Shown in pieces: positions 21,156 to 33,060 of a stretch of DNA of 64,000 nt. The notes beneath the pieces were generated by a model, which was not told the DNA's origin, searched no databases, and saw only the letters and a program-made list of their open reading frames with translations. This DNA is from Ranitomeya variabilis (lineage: Eukaryota > Chordata > Amphibia > Anura > Dendrobatidae), in assembly GCF_051348905.1 (NCBI RefSeq), contig NC_135238.1:92627988-92691987 (forward strand), read 5' to 3'. Both the position numbers and the translations under genes were made by a program. The stretch's first letter is position 1. The number at the start of each line of letters is the position of its first letter.

Positions 21156-21818
21156 TGTTTCCGTCATCATCTCACAAACTTGCCATGGCTACGTAACTAC
21201 TGATAGTGCAATTGTGAGATTAAGAGTTTCTTCTGCATAAGAAATGAACCAGTGCTCAGGTTTTAATGCATGTTGTAAGAATGTGACCCTGTGGCTTAGT
21301 TGGTTAAAGCACCTGTCTTGTAAACGTGAGACCCTGAGTTCAAATCTCAGCAGTGCTTTGTTTTCATCATCTCAGAAACAAACCTCCTATCTTTTCTATC
21401 ATGCCTACTCTGTATCGTAAGCATGTGGTGCTGTGGCTTAGTTGGTTAAAGCGCCTGTCTTGTAAACAGGAGACACTGAGTTTGAATCTCAGCAGTTCTT
21501 TGTTTCCATCATCATCTCACAAATTTACCATGGCTACGTCTCTACTGATAGTGCAATTGTGAGATTAAGAGTTTCTTCTGCATAAGAAATGAACCAGTGC
21601 TCAGGTTTTAATACATGTGGTAAGCATGTGACCCTGTGGCTTAGTTGGTTAAGGCGCCTGTCTTGTAAACAAGAGACACTGAGTTGAAATCTCAGCAGTG
21701 CTTTGTTTTCATCATCTCAGAAACAAACTTCCTATCTTTTCAATCATTCCTAATGTTTCCTACTTTTGTCCTTGCCGTGGCATTCCTTCTATCTGCCTAT
21801 TCTATATCATAAGCATGT

Positions 21819-21892
21819 GGCACTGTGGCTTAGTTGGTTAAAGCGCCTGTCTTGTAAACAGGAGACCCTGAGTTCGAATCTCAACAGTGCCT
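21819..21892 (+). tRNA. tRNA-Thr-TGT: tRNA-Thr (TGT), class A
   Basis: Only C49·A65 is unpaired. It occupies the S4 slot held in S3 by the fully paired copy at 18109. Next: class B at 22022. Confidence 0.74.
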
Positions 21893-22555
21893 TGTTTCCG
21901 TCATCATCTCACAAACTTGCCATGGCTACGTAACTACTGATAGTGCAATTGTGAGATTAAGAGTTTCTTCTGCATAAGAAATGAACCAGTGCTCAGGTTT
22001 TAATGCATGTTGTAAGAATGTGACCCTGTGGCTTAGTTGGTTAAAGCACCTGTCTTGTAAACGTGAGACCCTGAGTTCAAATCTCAGCAGTGCTTTGTTT
22101 TCATCATCTCAGAAACAAACCTCCTATCTTTTCTATCATGCCTACTCTGTATCGTAAGCATGTGGTGCTGTGGCTTAGTTGGTTAAAGCGCCTGTCTTGT
22201 AAACAGGAGACACTGAGTTTGAATCTCAGCAGTTCTTTGTTTCCATCATCATCTCACAAATTTACCATGGCTACGTCTCTACTGATAGTGCAATTGTGAG
22301 ATTAAGAGTTTCTTCTGCATAAGAAATGAACCAGTGCTCAGGTTTTAATACATGTGGTAAGCATGTGACCCTGTGGCTTAGTTGGTTAAGGCGACTGTCT
22401 TGTAAACAAGAGACACTGAGTTGAAATCTCAGCAGTGCTTTGTTTTCATCATCTCAGAAACAAACTTCCTATCTTTTCAATCATTCCTAATGTTTCCTAC
22501 TTTTGTCCTTGCCGTGGCATTCCTTCTATCTGCATATTCTATATCATAAGCATGT

Positions 22556-22629
22556 GGCACTGTAGCTTAGTTGGTTAAAGCGCCTGTCTTGTAAACAGGA
22601 GACCCTGAGTTCGAATCTCAACAGTGCCT
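22556..22629 (+). tRNA. tRNA-Thr-TGT: tRNA-Thr (TGT), class A, base 9 variant
   Basis: C49·A65 mispair plus G9 to A (GTAGCTTAG), which falls inside the A box but keeps the R of its consensus. Next: class B at 22759. Confidence 0.7.
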
Positions 22630-23281
22630 TGTTTCCGTCATCATCTCACAAACTTGCCATGGCTACGTCTCTACTGATAGTGCAATAGTGAGATTAAGAG
22701 TTTCTTCTGCATAAGAAATGAACCAGTGCTCAGGTTTCAATACATGTTGTAAGCATGTGACCCTGTGGCTTAGTTGGTTAAAGCACCTGTCTTGTAAACG
22801 TGAGACCCTGAGCTCAAATCTCAGCAGTGCTTTGTTTTCATCATCTCAGAAACAAACCTCCTATCTTTTCTATCATGCCTACTCTGTATCGTAAGCATGT
22901 GGCGCTGTGGCTTATTTGGTTAAAGCGCCTGTCTTGTAAACAGGAGACACTGAGTTTGAATCTCAGCAGTTCTTTGTTTCCATCATCATGTCACAAATTT
23001 ACCATGGCTACGTCTCTACTGATAGTGCAATTGTGAGATTAAGAGTTTCTTCTGCATAAGAAATGAACCAGTGCTCAGGTTTTAATGCATGTGACCCTGT
23101 GGCTTAGTTGGTTAAGGCGACTGTCTTGTAAACAAGAGACACTGAGTTGAAATCTCAGCAGTGCTTTGTTTTCATCATCTCAGAAACAAACTTCCTATCT
23201 TTTCAATCATTCCTAATGTTTCCTACTTTTGTCCTTGCCGTGGCATTCCTTCTATCTGCCTATTCTATATCATAAGCATGT

Positions 23282-23355
23282 GGCACTGTGGCTTAGTTGG
23301 TTAAAGCGCCTGTCTTGTAAACAGGAGACCCTGAGTTCGAATCTCAACAGTGCCT
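23282..23355 (+). tRNA. tRNA-Thr-TGT: tRNA-Thr (TGT), class A
   Basis: Only C49·A65 is unpaired. Next: class B at 23485. Confidence 0.74.
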
Positions 23356-24018
23356 TGTTTCCGTCATCATCTCACAAACTTGCCATGGCTACGTAACTAC
23401 TGATAGTGCAATTGTGAGATTAAGAGTTTCTTCTGCATAAGAAATGAACCAGTGCTCAGGTTTTAATGCATGTTGTAAGAATGTGACCCTGTGGCTTAGT
23501 TGGTTAAAGCACCTGTCTTGTAAACGTGAGACCCTGAGTTCAAATCTCAGCAGTGCTTTGTTTTCATCATCTCAGAAACAAACCTCCTATCTTTTCTATC
23601 ATGCCTACTCTGTATCGTAAGCATGTGGTGCTGTGGCTTAGTTGGTTAAAGCGCCTGTCTTGTAAACAGGAGACACTGAGTTTGAATCTCAGCAGTTCTT
23701 TGTTTCCATCATCATCTCACAAATTTACCATGGCTACGTCTCTACTGATAGTGCAATTGTGAGATTAAGAGTTTCTTCTGCATAAGAAATGAACCAGTGC
23801 TCAGGTTTTAATACATGTGGTAAGCATGTGACCCTGTGGCTTAGTTGGTTAAGGCGCCTGTCTTGTAAACAAGAGACACTGAGTTGAAATCTCAGCAGTG
23901 CTTTGTTTTCATCATCTCAGAAACAAACTTCCTATCTTTTCAATCATTCCTAATGTTTCCTACTTTTGTCCTTGCCGTGGCATTCCTTCTATCTGCCTAT
24001 TCTATATCATAAGCATGT

Positions 24019-24092
24019 GGCACTGTGGCTTAGTTGGTTAAAGCGCCTGTCTTGTAAACAGGAGACCCTGAGTTCGAATCTCAACAGTGCCT
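24019..24092 (+). tRNA. tRNA-Thr-TGT: tRNA-Thr (TGT), class A
   Basis: Only C49·A65 is unpaired. Next: class B at 24222. Confidence 0.74.
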
Positions 24093-24755
24093 TGTTTCCG
24101 TCATCATCTCACAAACTTGCCATGGCTACGTAACTACTGATAGTGCAATTGTGAGATTAAGAGTTTCTTCTGCATAAGAAATGAACCAGTGCTCAGGTTT
24201 TAATGCATGTTGTAAGAATGTGACCCTGTGGCTTAGTTGGTTAAAGCACCTGTCTTGTAAACGTGAGACCCTGAGTTCAAATCTCAGCAGTGCTTTGTTT
24301 TCATCATCTCAGAAACAAACCTCCTATCTTTTCTATCATGCCTACTCTGTATCGTAAGCATGTGGTGCTGTGGCTTAGTTGGTTAAAGCGCCTGTCTTGT
24401 AAACAGGAGACACTGAGTTTGAATCTCAGCAGTTCTTTGTTTCCATCATCATCTCACAAATTTACCATGGCTACGTCTCTACTGATAGTGCAATTGTGAG
24501 ATTAAGAGTTTCTTCTGCATAAGAAATGAACCAGTGCTCAGGTTTTAATACATGTGGTAAGCATGTGACCCTGTGGCTTAGTTGGTTAAGGCGACTGTCT
24601 TGTAAACAAGAGACACTGAGTTGAAATCTCAGCAGTGCTTTGTTTTCATCATCTCAGAAACAAACTTCCTATCTTTTCAATCATTCCTAATGTTTCCTAC
24701 TTTTGTCCTTGCCGTGGCATTCCTTCTATCTGCATATTCTATATCATAAGCATGT

Positions 24756-24829
24756 GGCACTGTGGCTTAGTTGGTTAAAGCGCCTGTCTTGTAAACAGGA
24801 GACCCTGAGTTCGAATCTCAACAGTGCCT
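24756..24829 (+). tRNA. tRNA-Thr-TGT: tRNA-Thr (TGT), class A
   Basis: Only C49·A65 is unpaired. Next: class B at 24959, the start of a B-C-B-C run. Confidence 0.74.
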
Positions 24830-25826
24830 TGTTTCCGTCATCATCTCACAAACTTGCCATGGCTACGTCTCTACTGATAGTGCAATTGTGAGATTAAGAG
24901 TTTCTTCTGCATAAGAAATGAACCAGTGCTCAGGTTTCAATACATGTTGTAAGCATGTGACCCTGTGGCTTAGTTGGTTAAAGCACCTGTCTTGTAAACG
25001 TGAGACCCTGAGCTCAAATCTCAGCAGTGCTTTGTTTTCATCATCTCAGAAACAAACCTCCTATCTTTTCTATCATGCCTACTCTGTATCGTAAGCATGT
25101 GGCGCTGTGGCTTATTTGGTTAAAGCGCCTGTCTTGTAAACAGGAGACCCTGAGTTTGAATCTCAGCAGTTCTTTGTTTCCATCATCATGTCACAAATTT
25201 ACCATGGCTACGTCTCTACTGATAGTGCAATTGTGAGATTAAGAGTTTCTTCTGCATAAGAAATGAACCAGTGCTCAGGTTTTAATGCATGTGACCCTGT
25301 GGCTTAGTTGGTTAAAGCACCTGTCTTGTAAACGTGAGACCCTGAGCTCAAATCTCAGCAGTGCTTTGTTTTCATCATCTCAGAAACAAACCTCCTATCT
25401 TTTCTATCATGCCTACTCTGTATCGTAAGCATGTGGCGCTGTGGCTTATTTGGTTAAAGCGCCTGTCTTGTAAACAGGAGACACTGAGTTTGAATCTCAG
25501 CAGTTCTTTGTTTCCATCATCATGTCACAAATTTACCATGGCTACGTCTCTACTGATAGTGCAATTGTGAGATTAAGAGTTTCTTCTGCATAAGAAATGA
25601 ACCAGTGCTCAGGTTTTAATACATGTGGTAAGCATGTGACCCTGTGGCTTAGTTGGTTAAGGCGACTGTCTTGTAAACAAGAGACACTGAGTTGAAATCT
25701 CAGCAGTGCTTTGTTTTCATCATCTCAGAAACAAACTTCCTATCTTTTCAATCATTCCTAATGTTTCCTACTTTTGTCCTTGCCGTGGCATTCCTTCTAT
25801 CTGCATATTCTATATCATAAGCATGT

Positions 25827-25900
25827 GGCACTGTGGCTTAGTTGGTTAAAGCGCCTGTCTTGTAAACAGGAGACCCTGAGTTCGAATCTCAACAGTACCT
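25827..25900 (+). tRNA. tRNA-Thr-TGT: tRNA-Thr (TGT), class A, acceptor variant
   Basis: Mispairs C3·A70 and C49·A65; the last member of this sub-lineage in the window. Next: class B at 26030. Confidence 0.6.
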
Positions 25901-26563
25901 TGTTTCCGTCATCATCTCACAAACTTGCCATGGCTACGTATCTACTGATAGTGCAATTGTGAGATTAAGAGTTTCTTCTGCATAAGAAATGAACCAGTGC
26001 TCAGGTTTTAATGCATGTTGTAAGCATGTGACCCTGTGGCTTAGTTGGTTAAAGCACCTGTCTTGTAAACGTGAGACCCTGAGTTCAAATCTCAGCAGTG
26101 CTTTGTTTTCATCATCTCAGAAACAAACCTCCTATCTTTTCTATCATGCCTACTCTGTATCGTAAGCATGTGGTGCTGTGGCTTAGTTGGTTAAAGCGCC
26201 TGTCTTTTAAACAGGAGACACTGAGTTTGAATCTCAGCAGTTCTTTGTTTCCATCATCATCTCACAAATTTACCATGGCTACGTCTCTACTGATAGTGCA
26301 ATTGTGAGATTAAGAGTTTCTTCTGCATAAGAAATGAACCAGTGCTCAGGTTTTAATACATGTGGTAAGCATGTGACCCTGTGGCTTAGTTGGTTAAGGC
26401 GACTGTCTTGTAAACAAGAGACACTGAGTTGAAATCTCAGCAGTGCTTTGTTTTCATCATCTCAGAAACAAACTTCCTATCTTTTCAATCATTCCTAATG
26501 TTTCCTACTTTTGTCCTTGCCGTGGCATTCCTTCTATCTGCATATTCTATATCATAAGCATGT

Positions 26564-26637
26564 GGCACTGTGGCTTAGTTGGTTAAAGCACCTGTCTTGT
26601 AAACAGGAGACCCTGAGTTCGAATCTCAGCAGTGCCT
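26564..26637 (+). tRNA. tRNA-Thr-TGT: tRNA-Thr (TGT), fully paired class A
   Basis: All stems paired, A26, as at 8453. Next: class D at 26767. Confidence 0.85.
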
Positions 26638-26955
26638 TGTTTCCATCATCATCTCACAAACTTGCCATGGCTACGTCTCTACTGATAGTGCAATTGTGAG
26701 ATTAAGAGTTTCTTCTGCATAAGAAATGAACCAGTGCTCAGGTTTTAATACATGTGGTAAGCATGTGACCCTGTGGCTTAGTTGGTTAAGGCGACTGTCT
26801 TGTAAACAAGAGACACTGAGTTGAAATCTCAGCAGTGCTTTGTTTTCATCATCTCAGAAACAAACTTCCTATCTTTTCAATCATTCCTAATGTTTCCTAC
26901 TTTTGTCCTTGCCGTGGCATTCCTTCTATCTGCATATTCTATATCATAAGCATGT

Positions 26956-27029
26956 GGCACTGTGGCTTAGTTGGTTAAAGCGCCTGTCTTGTAAACAGGA
27001 GACCCTGAGTTCAAATCTCAAAAGTGCCT
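26956..27029 (+). tRNA. tRNA-Thr-TGT: tRNA-Thr (TGT), class A, degraded T arm
   Basis: Mispairs G7·A66 and C49·A65, and T loop TTCAAAT (G57 to A). Next: class B at 27148. Confidence 0.55.
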
Positions 27030-27289
27030 TGTTTCCGTCATCATCTCACAAACTTGCCATGGCTACGTATCTACTGATAGTGCAATTGTGAGATTAAGAG
27101 TTTCTTCTGCATAAGAAATGAACCAGTGCTCAGGTTTTAATGCATGTGACCCTGTGGCTTAGTTGGTTAAAGCACCTGTCTTGTAAACGTGAGACCCTGA
27201 GTTCAAATCTCAGCAGTGCTTTGTTTTCATCATCTCAGAAACAAACCTCCTATCTTTTCTATCATGCCTACTCTGTATCGTAAGCATGT

Positions 27290-27363
27290 GGCGCTGTGGC
27301 TTAGTTGGTTAAGGCGACTGTCTTGTAAACAAGAGACACTGAGTTGAAATCTCAGCAGTGCTT
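27290..27363 (+). pseudogene. Class C/D hybrid tRNA-like copy
   Basis: GGCGCTG start of class C, then GTTAAGGCGACTG and everything after as class D. It replaces a C-D pair after B at 27148, so it marks an exchange between a C and a D within the shared D-arm sequence. Confidence 0.8.
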
Positions 27364-27478
27364 TGTTTTCATCATCTCAGAAACAAACTTCCTATCTTTT
27401 CAATCATTCCTAATGTTTCCTACTTTTGTCCTTGCCGTGGCATTCCTTCTATCTGCATATTCTATATCATAAGCATGT

Positions 27479-27552
27479 GGCACTGTGGCTTAGTTGGTTA
27501 AAGCGCCTGTCTTGTAAACAGGAGACCCTGAGTTCGAATCTCAACAGTGCCT
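27479..27552 (+). tRNA. tRNA-Thr-TGT: tRNA-Thr (TGT), class A
   Basis: Only C49·A65 is unpaired. It follows the C/D hybrid at 27290. Next: class D at 27671. Confidence 0.74.
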
Positions 27553-27859
27553 TGTTTCCGTCATCATCTCACAAACTTGCCATGGCTACGTATCTACTGA
27601 TAGTGCAATTGTGAGATTAAGAGTTTCTTCTGCATAAGAAATGAACCAGTGCTCAGGTTTTAATGCATGTGACCCTGTGGCTTAGTTGGTTAAGGCGACT
27701 GTCTTGTAAACAAGAGACACTGAGTTGAAATCTCAGCAGTGCTTTGTTTTCATCATCTCAGAAACAAACTTCCTATCTTTTCAATCATTCCTAATGTTTC
27801 CTACTTTTGTCCTTGCCGTGGCATTCCTTCTATCTGCATATTCTATATCATAAGCATGT

Positions 27860-27933
27860 GGCACTGTGGCTTAGTTGGTTAAAGCGCCTGTCTTGTAAAC
27901 AGGAGACCCTGAGTTCGAATCTCAACAGTGCCT
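27860..27933 (+). tRNA. tRNA-Thr-TGT: tRNA-Thr (TGT), class A
   Basis: Only C49·A65 is unpaired. Next: class B at 28063, the start of the second B-C-B-C run. Confidence 0.74.
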
Positions 27934-28930
27934 TGTTTCCGTCATCATCTCACAAACTTGCCATGGCTACGTCTCTACTGATAGTGCAATTGTGAGATTA
28001 AGAGTTTCTTCTGCATAAGAAATGAACCAGTGCTCAGGTTTCAATACATGTTGTAAGCATGTGACCCTGTGGCTTAGTTGGTTAAAGCACCTGTCTTGTA
28101 AACGTGAGACCCTGAGTTCAAATCTCAGCAGTGCTTTGTTTTCATCATCTCAGAAACAAACCTCCTATCTTTTCTATCATGCCTACTCTGTATCGTAAGC
28201 ATGTGGCGCTGTGGCTTATTTGGTTAAAGCGCCTGTCTTGTAAACAGGAGACACTGAGTTTGAATCTCAGCAGTTCTTTGTTTCCATCATCATGTCACAA
28301 ATTTACCATGGCTACGTCTCTACTGATAGTGCAATTGTGAGATTAAGAGTTTCTTCTGCATAAGAAATGAACCAGTGCTCAGGTTTTAATGCATGTGACC
28401 CTGTGGCTTAGTTGGTTAAAGCACCTGTCTTGTAAACGTGAGACCCTGAGCTCAAATCTCAGCAGTGCTTTGTTTTCATCATCTCAGAAACAAACCTCCT
28501 ATCTTTTCTATCATGCCTACTCTGTATCGTAAGCATGTGGCGCTGTGGCTTATTTGGTTAAAGCGCCTGTCTTGTAAACAGGAGACACTGAGTTTGAATC
28601 TCAGCAGTTCTTTGTTTCCATCATCATGTCACAAATTTACCATGGCTACGTCTCTACTGATAGTGCAATTGTGAGATTAAGAGTTTCTTCTGCATAAGAA
28701 ATGAACCAGTGCTCAGGTTTTAATACATGTGGTAAGCATGTGACCCTGTGGCTTAGTTGGTTAAGGCGACTGTCTTGTAAACAAGAGACACTGAGTTGAA
28801 ATCTCAGCAGTGCTTTGTTTTCATCATCTCAGAAACAAACTTCCTATCTTTTCAATCATTCCTAATGTTTCCTACTTTTGTCCTTGCCGTGGCATTCCTT
28901 CTATCTGCATATTCTGTATCATAAGCATGT

Positions 28931-29004
28931 GGCACTGTGGCTTAGTTGGTTAAAGCGCCTGTCTTGTAAACAGTAGACCCTGAGTTCGAATCTCAGCAGT
29001 GCCT
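28931..29004 (+). tRNA. tRNA-Thr-TGT: tRNA-Thr (TGT), class A, anticodon-stem variant
   Basis: C27·T43 is the only mispair; acceptor and T stem intact, as at 1828. Next: class D at 29123. Confidence 0.68.
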
Positions 29005-29311
29005 TGTTTCCATCGTTATCTCACAAACTTGCCATGGCTACGTCTCTACTGATAGTGCAATTGTGAGATTAAGAGTTTCTTCTGCATAAGAAATGAACCA
29101 GTGCTCAGGTTTTAATGCATGTGACCCTGTGGCTTAGTTGGTTAAGGCGACTGTCTTGTAAACAAGAGACACTGAGTTGAAATCTCAGCAGTGCTTTGTT
29201 TTCATCATCTCAGAAACAAACTTCCTATCTTTTCAATCATTCCTAATGTTTCCTACTTTTGTCCTTGCCGTGGCATTCCTTCTATCTGCATATTCTATAT
29301 CATAAGCATGT

Positions 29312-29385
29312 GGCACTGTGGCTTAGTTGGTTAAAGCGCCTGTCTTGTAAACAGGAGACCCTGAGTTCAAATCTCAAAAGTGCCT
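29312..29385 (+). tRNA. tRNA-Thr-TGT: tRNA-Thr (TGT), class A, degraded T arm
   Basis: Mispairs G7·A66 and C49·A65; T loop TTCAAAT. Next: class B at 29504. Confidence 0.55.
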
Positions 29386-30037
29386 TGTTTCCGTCATCAT
29401 CTCACAAACTTGCCATGGCTACGTATCTACTGATAGTGCAATTGTGAGATTAAGAGTTTCTTCTGCATAAGAAATGAACCAGTGCTCAGGTTTTAATGCA
29501 TGTGACCCTGTGGCTTAGTTGGTTAAAGCACCTGTCTTGTAAACGTGAGACCCTGAGTTCAAATCTCAGCAGTGCTTTGTTTTCATCATCTCAGAAACAA
29601 ACCTCCTATCTTTTCTATCATGCCTACTCTGTATCGTAAGCATGTGGTGCTGTGGCTTAGTTGGTTAAAGCGCCTGTCTTTTAAACAGGAGACACTGAGT
29701 TTGAATCTCAGCAGTTCTTTGTTTCCATCATCATCTCACAAATTTACCATGGCTACGTCTCTACTGATAGTGCAATTGTGAGATTAAGAGTTTCTTCTGC
29801 ATAAGAAATGAACCAGTGCTCAGGTTTTAATACATGTGGTAAGCATGTGACCCTGTGGCTTAGTTGGTTAAGGCGACTGTCTTGTAAACAAGAGACACTG
29901 AGTTGAAATCTCAGCAGTGCTTTGTTTTCATCATCTCAGAAACAAACTTCCTATCTTTTCAATCATTCCTAATGTTTCCTACTTTTGTCCTTGCCGTGGC
30001 ATTCCTTCTATCTGCATATTCTATATCATAAGCATGT

Positions 30038-30111
30038 GGCACTGTGGCTTAGTTGGTTAAAGCACCTGTCTTGTAAACAGGAGACCCTGAGTTCGAATTT
30101 CAGCAGTGCCT
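30038..30111 (+). tRNA. tRNA-Thr-TGT: tRNA-Thr (TGT), near fully paired class A
   Basis: As at 8453 but C61 is T, giving a G53·T61 wobble at the loop end of the T stem and altering the invariant G53-C61 pair. Next: class D at 30241. Confidence 0.72.
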
Positions 30112-30429
30112 TGTTTCCATCATCATCTCACAAACTTGCCATGGCTACGTCTCTACTGATAGTGCAATTGTGAGATTAAGAGTTTCTTCTGCATAAGAAA
30201 TGAACCAGTGCTCAGGTTTTAATACATGTGGTAAGCATGTGACCCTGTGGCTTAGTTGGTTAAGGCGACTGTCTTGTAAACAAGAGACACTGAGTTGAAA
30301 TCTCAGCAGTGCTTTGTTTTCATCATCTCAGAAACAAACTTCCTATCTTTTCAATCATTCCTAATGTTTCCTACTTTTGTCCTTGCCGTGGCATTCCTTC
30401 TATCTGCATATTCTATATCATAAGCATGT

Positions 30430-30503
30430 GGCACTGTGGCTTAGTTGGTTAAAGCGCCTGTCTTGTAAACAGGAGACCCTGAGTTCAAATCTCAAAAGTG
30501 CCT
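30430..30503 (+). tRNA. tRNA-Thr-TGT: tRNA-Thr (TGT), class A, degraded T arm
   Basis: Mispairs G7·A66 and C49·A65; T loop TTCAAAT. Next: class B at 30622. Confidence 0.55.
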
Positions 30504-31144
30504 TGTTTCCGTCATCATCTCACAAACTTGCCATGGCTACGTATCTACTGATAGTGCAATTGTGAGATTAAGAGTTTCTTCTGCATAAGAAATGAACCAG
30601 TGCTCAGGTTTTAATGCATGTGACCCTGTGGCTTAGTTGGTTAAAGCACCTGTCTTGTAAACGTGAGACCCTGAGTTCAAATCTCAGCAGTGCTTTGTTT
30701 TCATCATCTCAGAAACAAACCTCCTATCTTTTCTATCATGCCTACTCTGTATCGTAAGCATGTGGCGCTGTGGCTTAGTTGGTTAAAGCGCCTGTCTTTT
30801 AAACAGGAGACACTGAGTTTGAATCTCAGCAGTTCTTTGTTTCCATCATCATCTCACAAATTTACTATGGCTACGTCTCTACTGATAGTGCAATTGTGAG
30901 ATTAAGAGTTTCTTCTGCATAAGAAATGAACCAGTGCTCAGGTTTTAATGCATGTGACCCTGTGGCTTAGTTGGTTAAGGCGACTGTCTTGTAAACAAGA
31001 GACACTGAGTTGAAATCTCAGCAGTGCTTTGTTTTCATCATCTCAGAAACAAACTTCCTATCTTTTCAATCATTCCTAATGTTTCCTACTTTTGTCCTTG
31101 CCGTGGCATTCCTTCTATCTGCATATTCTATATCATAAGCATGT

Positions 31145-31218
31145 GGCACTGTGGCTTAGTTGGTTAAAGCGCCTGTCTTGTAAACAGGAGACCCTGAGTT
31201 CGAATCTCAACAGTGCCT
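31145..31218 (+). tRNA. tRNA-Thr-TGT: tRNA-Thr (TGT), class A
   Basis: Only C49·A65 is unpaired. Next: class D at 31337. Confidence 0.74.
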
Positions 31219-31525
31219 TGTTTCCGTCATCATCTCACAAACTTGCCATGGCTACGTATCTACTGATAGTGCAATTGTGAGATTAAGAGTTTCTTCTGCA
31301 TAAGAAATGAACCAGTGCTCAGGTTTTAATGCATGTGACCCTGTGGCTTAGTTGGTTAAGGCGACTGTCTTGTAAACAAGAGACACTGAGTTGAAATCTC
31401 AGCAGTGCTTTGTTTTCATCATCTCAGAAACAAACTTCCTATCTTTTCAATCATTCCTAATGTTTCCTACTTTTGTCCTTGCCGTGGCATTCCTTCTATC
31501 TGCATATTCTATATCATAAGCATGT

Positions 31526-31599
31526 GGCACTGTGGCTTAGTTGGTTAAAGCGCCTGTCTTGTAAACAGGAGACCCTGAGTTCGAATCTCAACAGTGCCT
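31526..31599 (+). tRNA. tRNA-Thr-TGT: tRNA-Thr (TGT), class A
   Basis: Only C49·A65 is unpaired. Next: class B at 31729. Confidence 0.74.
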
Positions 31600-32251
31600 T
31601 GTTTCCGTCATCATCTCACAAACTTGCCATGGCTACGTCTCTACTGATAGTGCAATTGTGAGATTAAGAGTTTCTTCTGCATAAGAAATGAACCAGTGCT
31701 CAGGTTTCAATACATGTTGTAAGCATGTGACCCTGTGGCTTAGTTGGTTAAAGCACCTGTCTTGTAAACGTGAGACCCTGAGTTCAAATCTCAGCAGTGC
31801 TTTGTTTTCATCATCTCAGAAACAAACCTCCTATCTTTTCTATCATGCCTACTCTGTATCGTAAGCATGTGGCGCTGTGGCTTATTTGGTTAAAGCGCCT
31901 GTCTTGTAAACAGGAGACACTGAGTTTGAATCTCAGCAGTTCTTTGTTTCCATCATCATCTCACAAATTTACCATGGCTACGTCTCTACTGATAGTGCAA
32001 TTGTGAGATTAAGAGTTTCTTCTGCATAAGAAATGAACCAGTGCTCAGGTTTTAATGCATGTGACCCTGTGGCTTAGTTGGTTAAGGCGACTGTCTTGTA
32101 AACAAGAGACACTGAGTTGAAATCTCAGCAGTGCTTTGTTTTCATCATCTCAGAAACAAACTTCCTATCTTTTCAATCATTCCTAATGTTTCCTACTTTT
32201 GTCCTTGCCGTGGCATTCCTTCTATCTGCCTATTCTATATCATAAGCATGT

Positions 32252-32325
32252 GGCACTGTGGCTTAGTTGGTTAAAGCGCCTGTCTTGTAAACAGGAGACC
32301 CTGAGTTCGAATCTCAACAGTGCCT
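32252..32325 (+). tRNA. tRNA-Thr-TGT: tRNA-Thr (TGT), class A, shortened spacer
   Basis: Only C49·A65 is unpaired. The spacer lacks 8 bases (CTACTGATTGTGAG), so the unit is 195 bp. Next: the B/A chimera at 32447. Confidence 0.73.
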
Positions 32326-32446
32326 TGTTTCCGTTATCATCTCACAAACTTGCCATGGCTACGTATCTACTGATTGTGAGATTAAGAGTTTCTTCTGCAT
32401 AAGAAATGAACCAGTGCTCAGGTTTTAATGCATGTTGTAAGCATGT

Positions 32447-32520
32447 GACCCTGTGGCTTAGTTGGTTAAAGCACCTGTCTTGTAAACGTGAGACCCTGAG
32501 TTCGAATCTCAACAGTGCCT
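32447..32520 (+). pseudogene. Class B/A chimera (first of two in tandem)
   Basis: Class B through AACGTGAGACCC, then TTCGAATCTCAACAGTGCC and a family 2 spacer as in A. The spacer lacks the same 8 bases as that of 32252, which shows that the chimera formed beside, or spread with, that spacer. Confidence 0.8.
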
Positions 32521-32641
32521 TGTTTCCGTTATCATCTCACAAACTTGCCATGGCTACGTATCTACTGATTGTGAGATTAAGAGTTTCTTCTGCATAAGAA
32601 ATGAACCAGTGCTCAGGTTTTAATGCATGTTGTAAGCATGT

Positions 32642-32715
32642 GACCCTGTGGCTTAGTAGGTTAAAGCACCTGTCTTGTAAACGTGAGACCCTGAGTTCGA
32701 ATCTCAACAGTGCCT
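32642..32715 (+). pseudogene. Class B/A chimera (second of two in tandem)
   Basis: As 32447 but with GCTTAGTAGG in the D loop and a full-length spacer. Together with 32447 and 32845 it forms three consecutive B-type starts. Confidence 0.8.
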
Positions 32716-32986
32716 TGTTTCCGTCATCATCTCACAAACTTGCCATGGCTACGTCTCTACTGATAGTGCAATTGTGAGATTAAGAGTTTCTTCTGCATAA
32801 GAAATGAACCAGTGCTCAGGTTTTAATGCATGTTGTAAGCATGTGACCCTGTGGCTTAGTTGGTTAAAGCACCTGTCTTGTAAACGTGAGACCCTGAGTT
32901 CAAATCTCAGCAGTGCTTTGTTTTCATCATCTCAGAAACAAACCTCCTATCTTTTCTATCATGCCTACTCTGTATCGTAAGCATGT

Positions 32987-33060
32987 GGCGCTGTGGCTTA
33001 GTTGGTTAAAGCGCCTGTCTTTTAAACAGGAGACACTGAGTTTGAATCTCAACAGTGCCT
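32987..33060 (+). pseudogene. Class C/A chimera with anticodon TTT
   Basis: GGCGCTG start, CTTTTAA loop and TTTGAAT T loop of class C, then CTCAACAGTGCC of class A. The acceptor is repaired to full pairing with one wobble (G4·T69), but C56 is lost and C49·A65 is unpaired. Confidence 0.78.

Larger units (their letters stand above)
18657..22366 (+). repeat. Super-repeat copy S4 (3710 bp)
   Basis: It has the same length as S3 and its landmarks lie at offset 3710, except that the position equivalent to the fully paired A at 18109 is here an ordinary A at 21819. Class starts: D 18657, 19038, 19775, 20167, 20893, 21630; B 19430, 20548, 21285, 22022; C-TTT 19572, 20690; C-TGT 21427, 22164. The D at 20893 has a private change in the anticodon loop (CTGTGTTGTAAAC). 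Confidence 0.92.
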
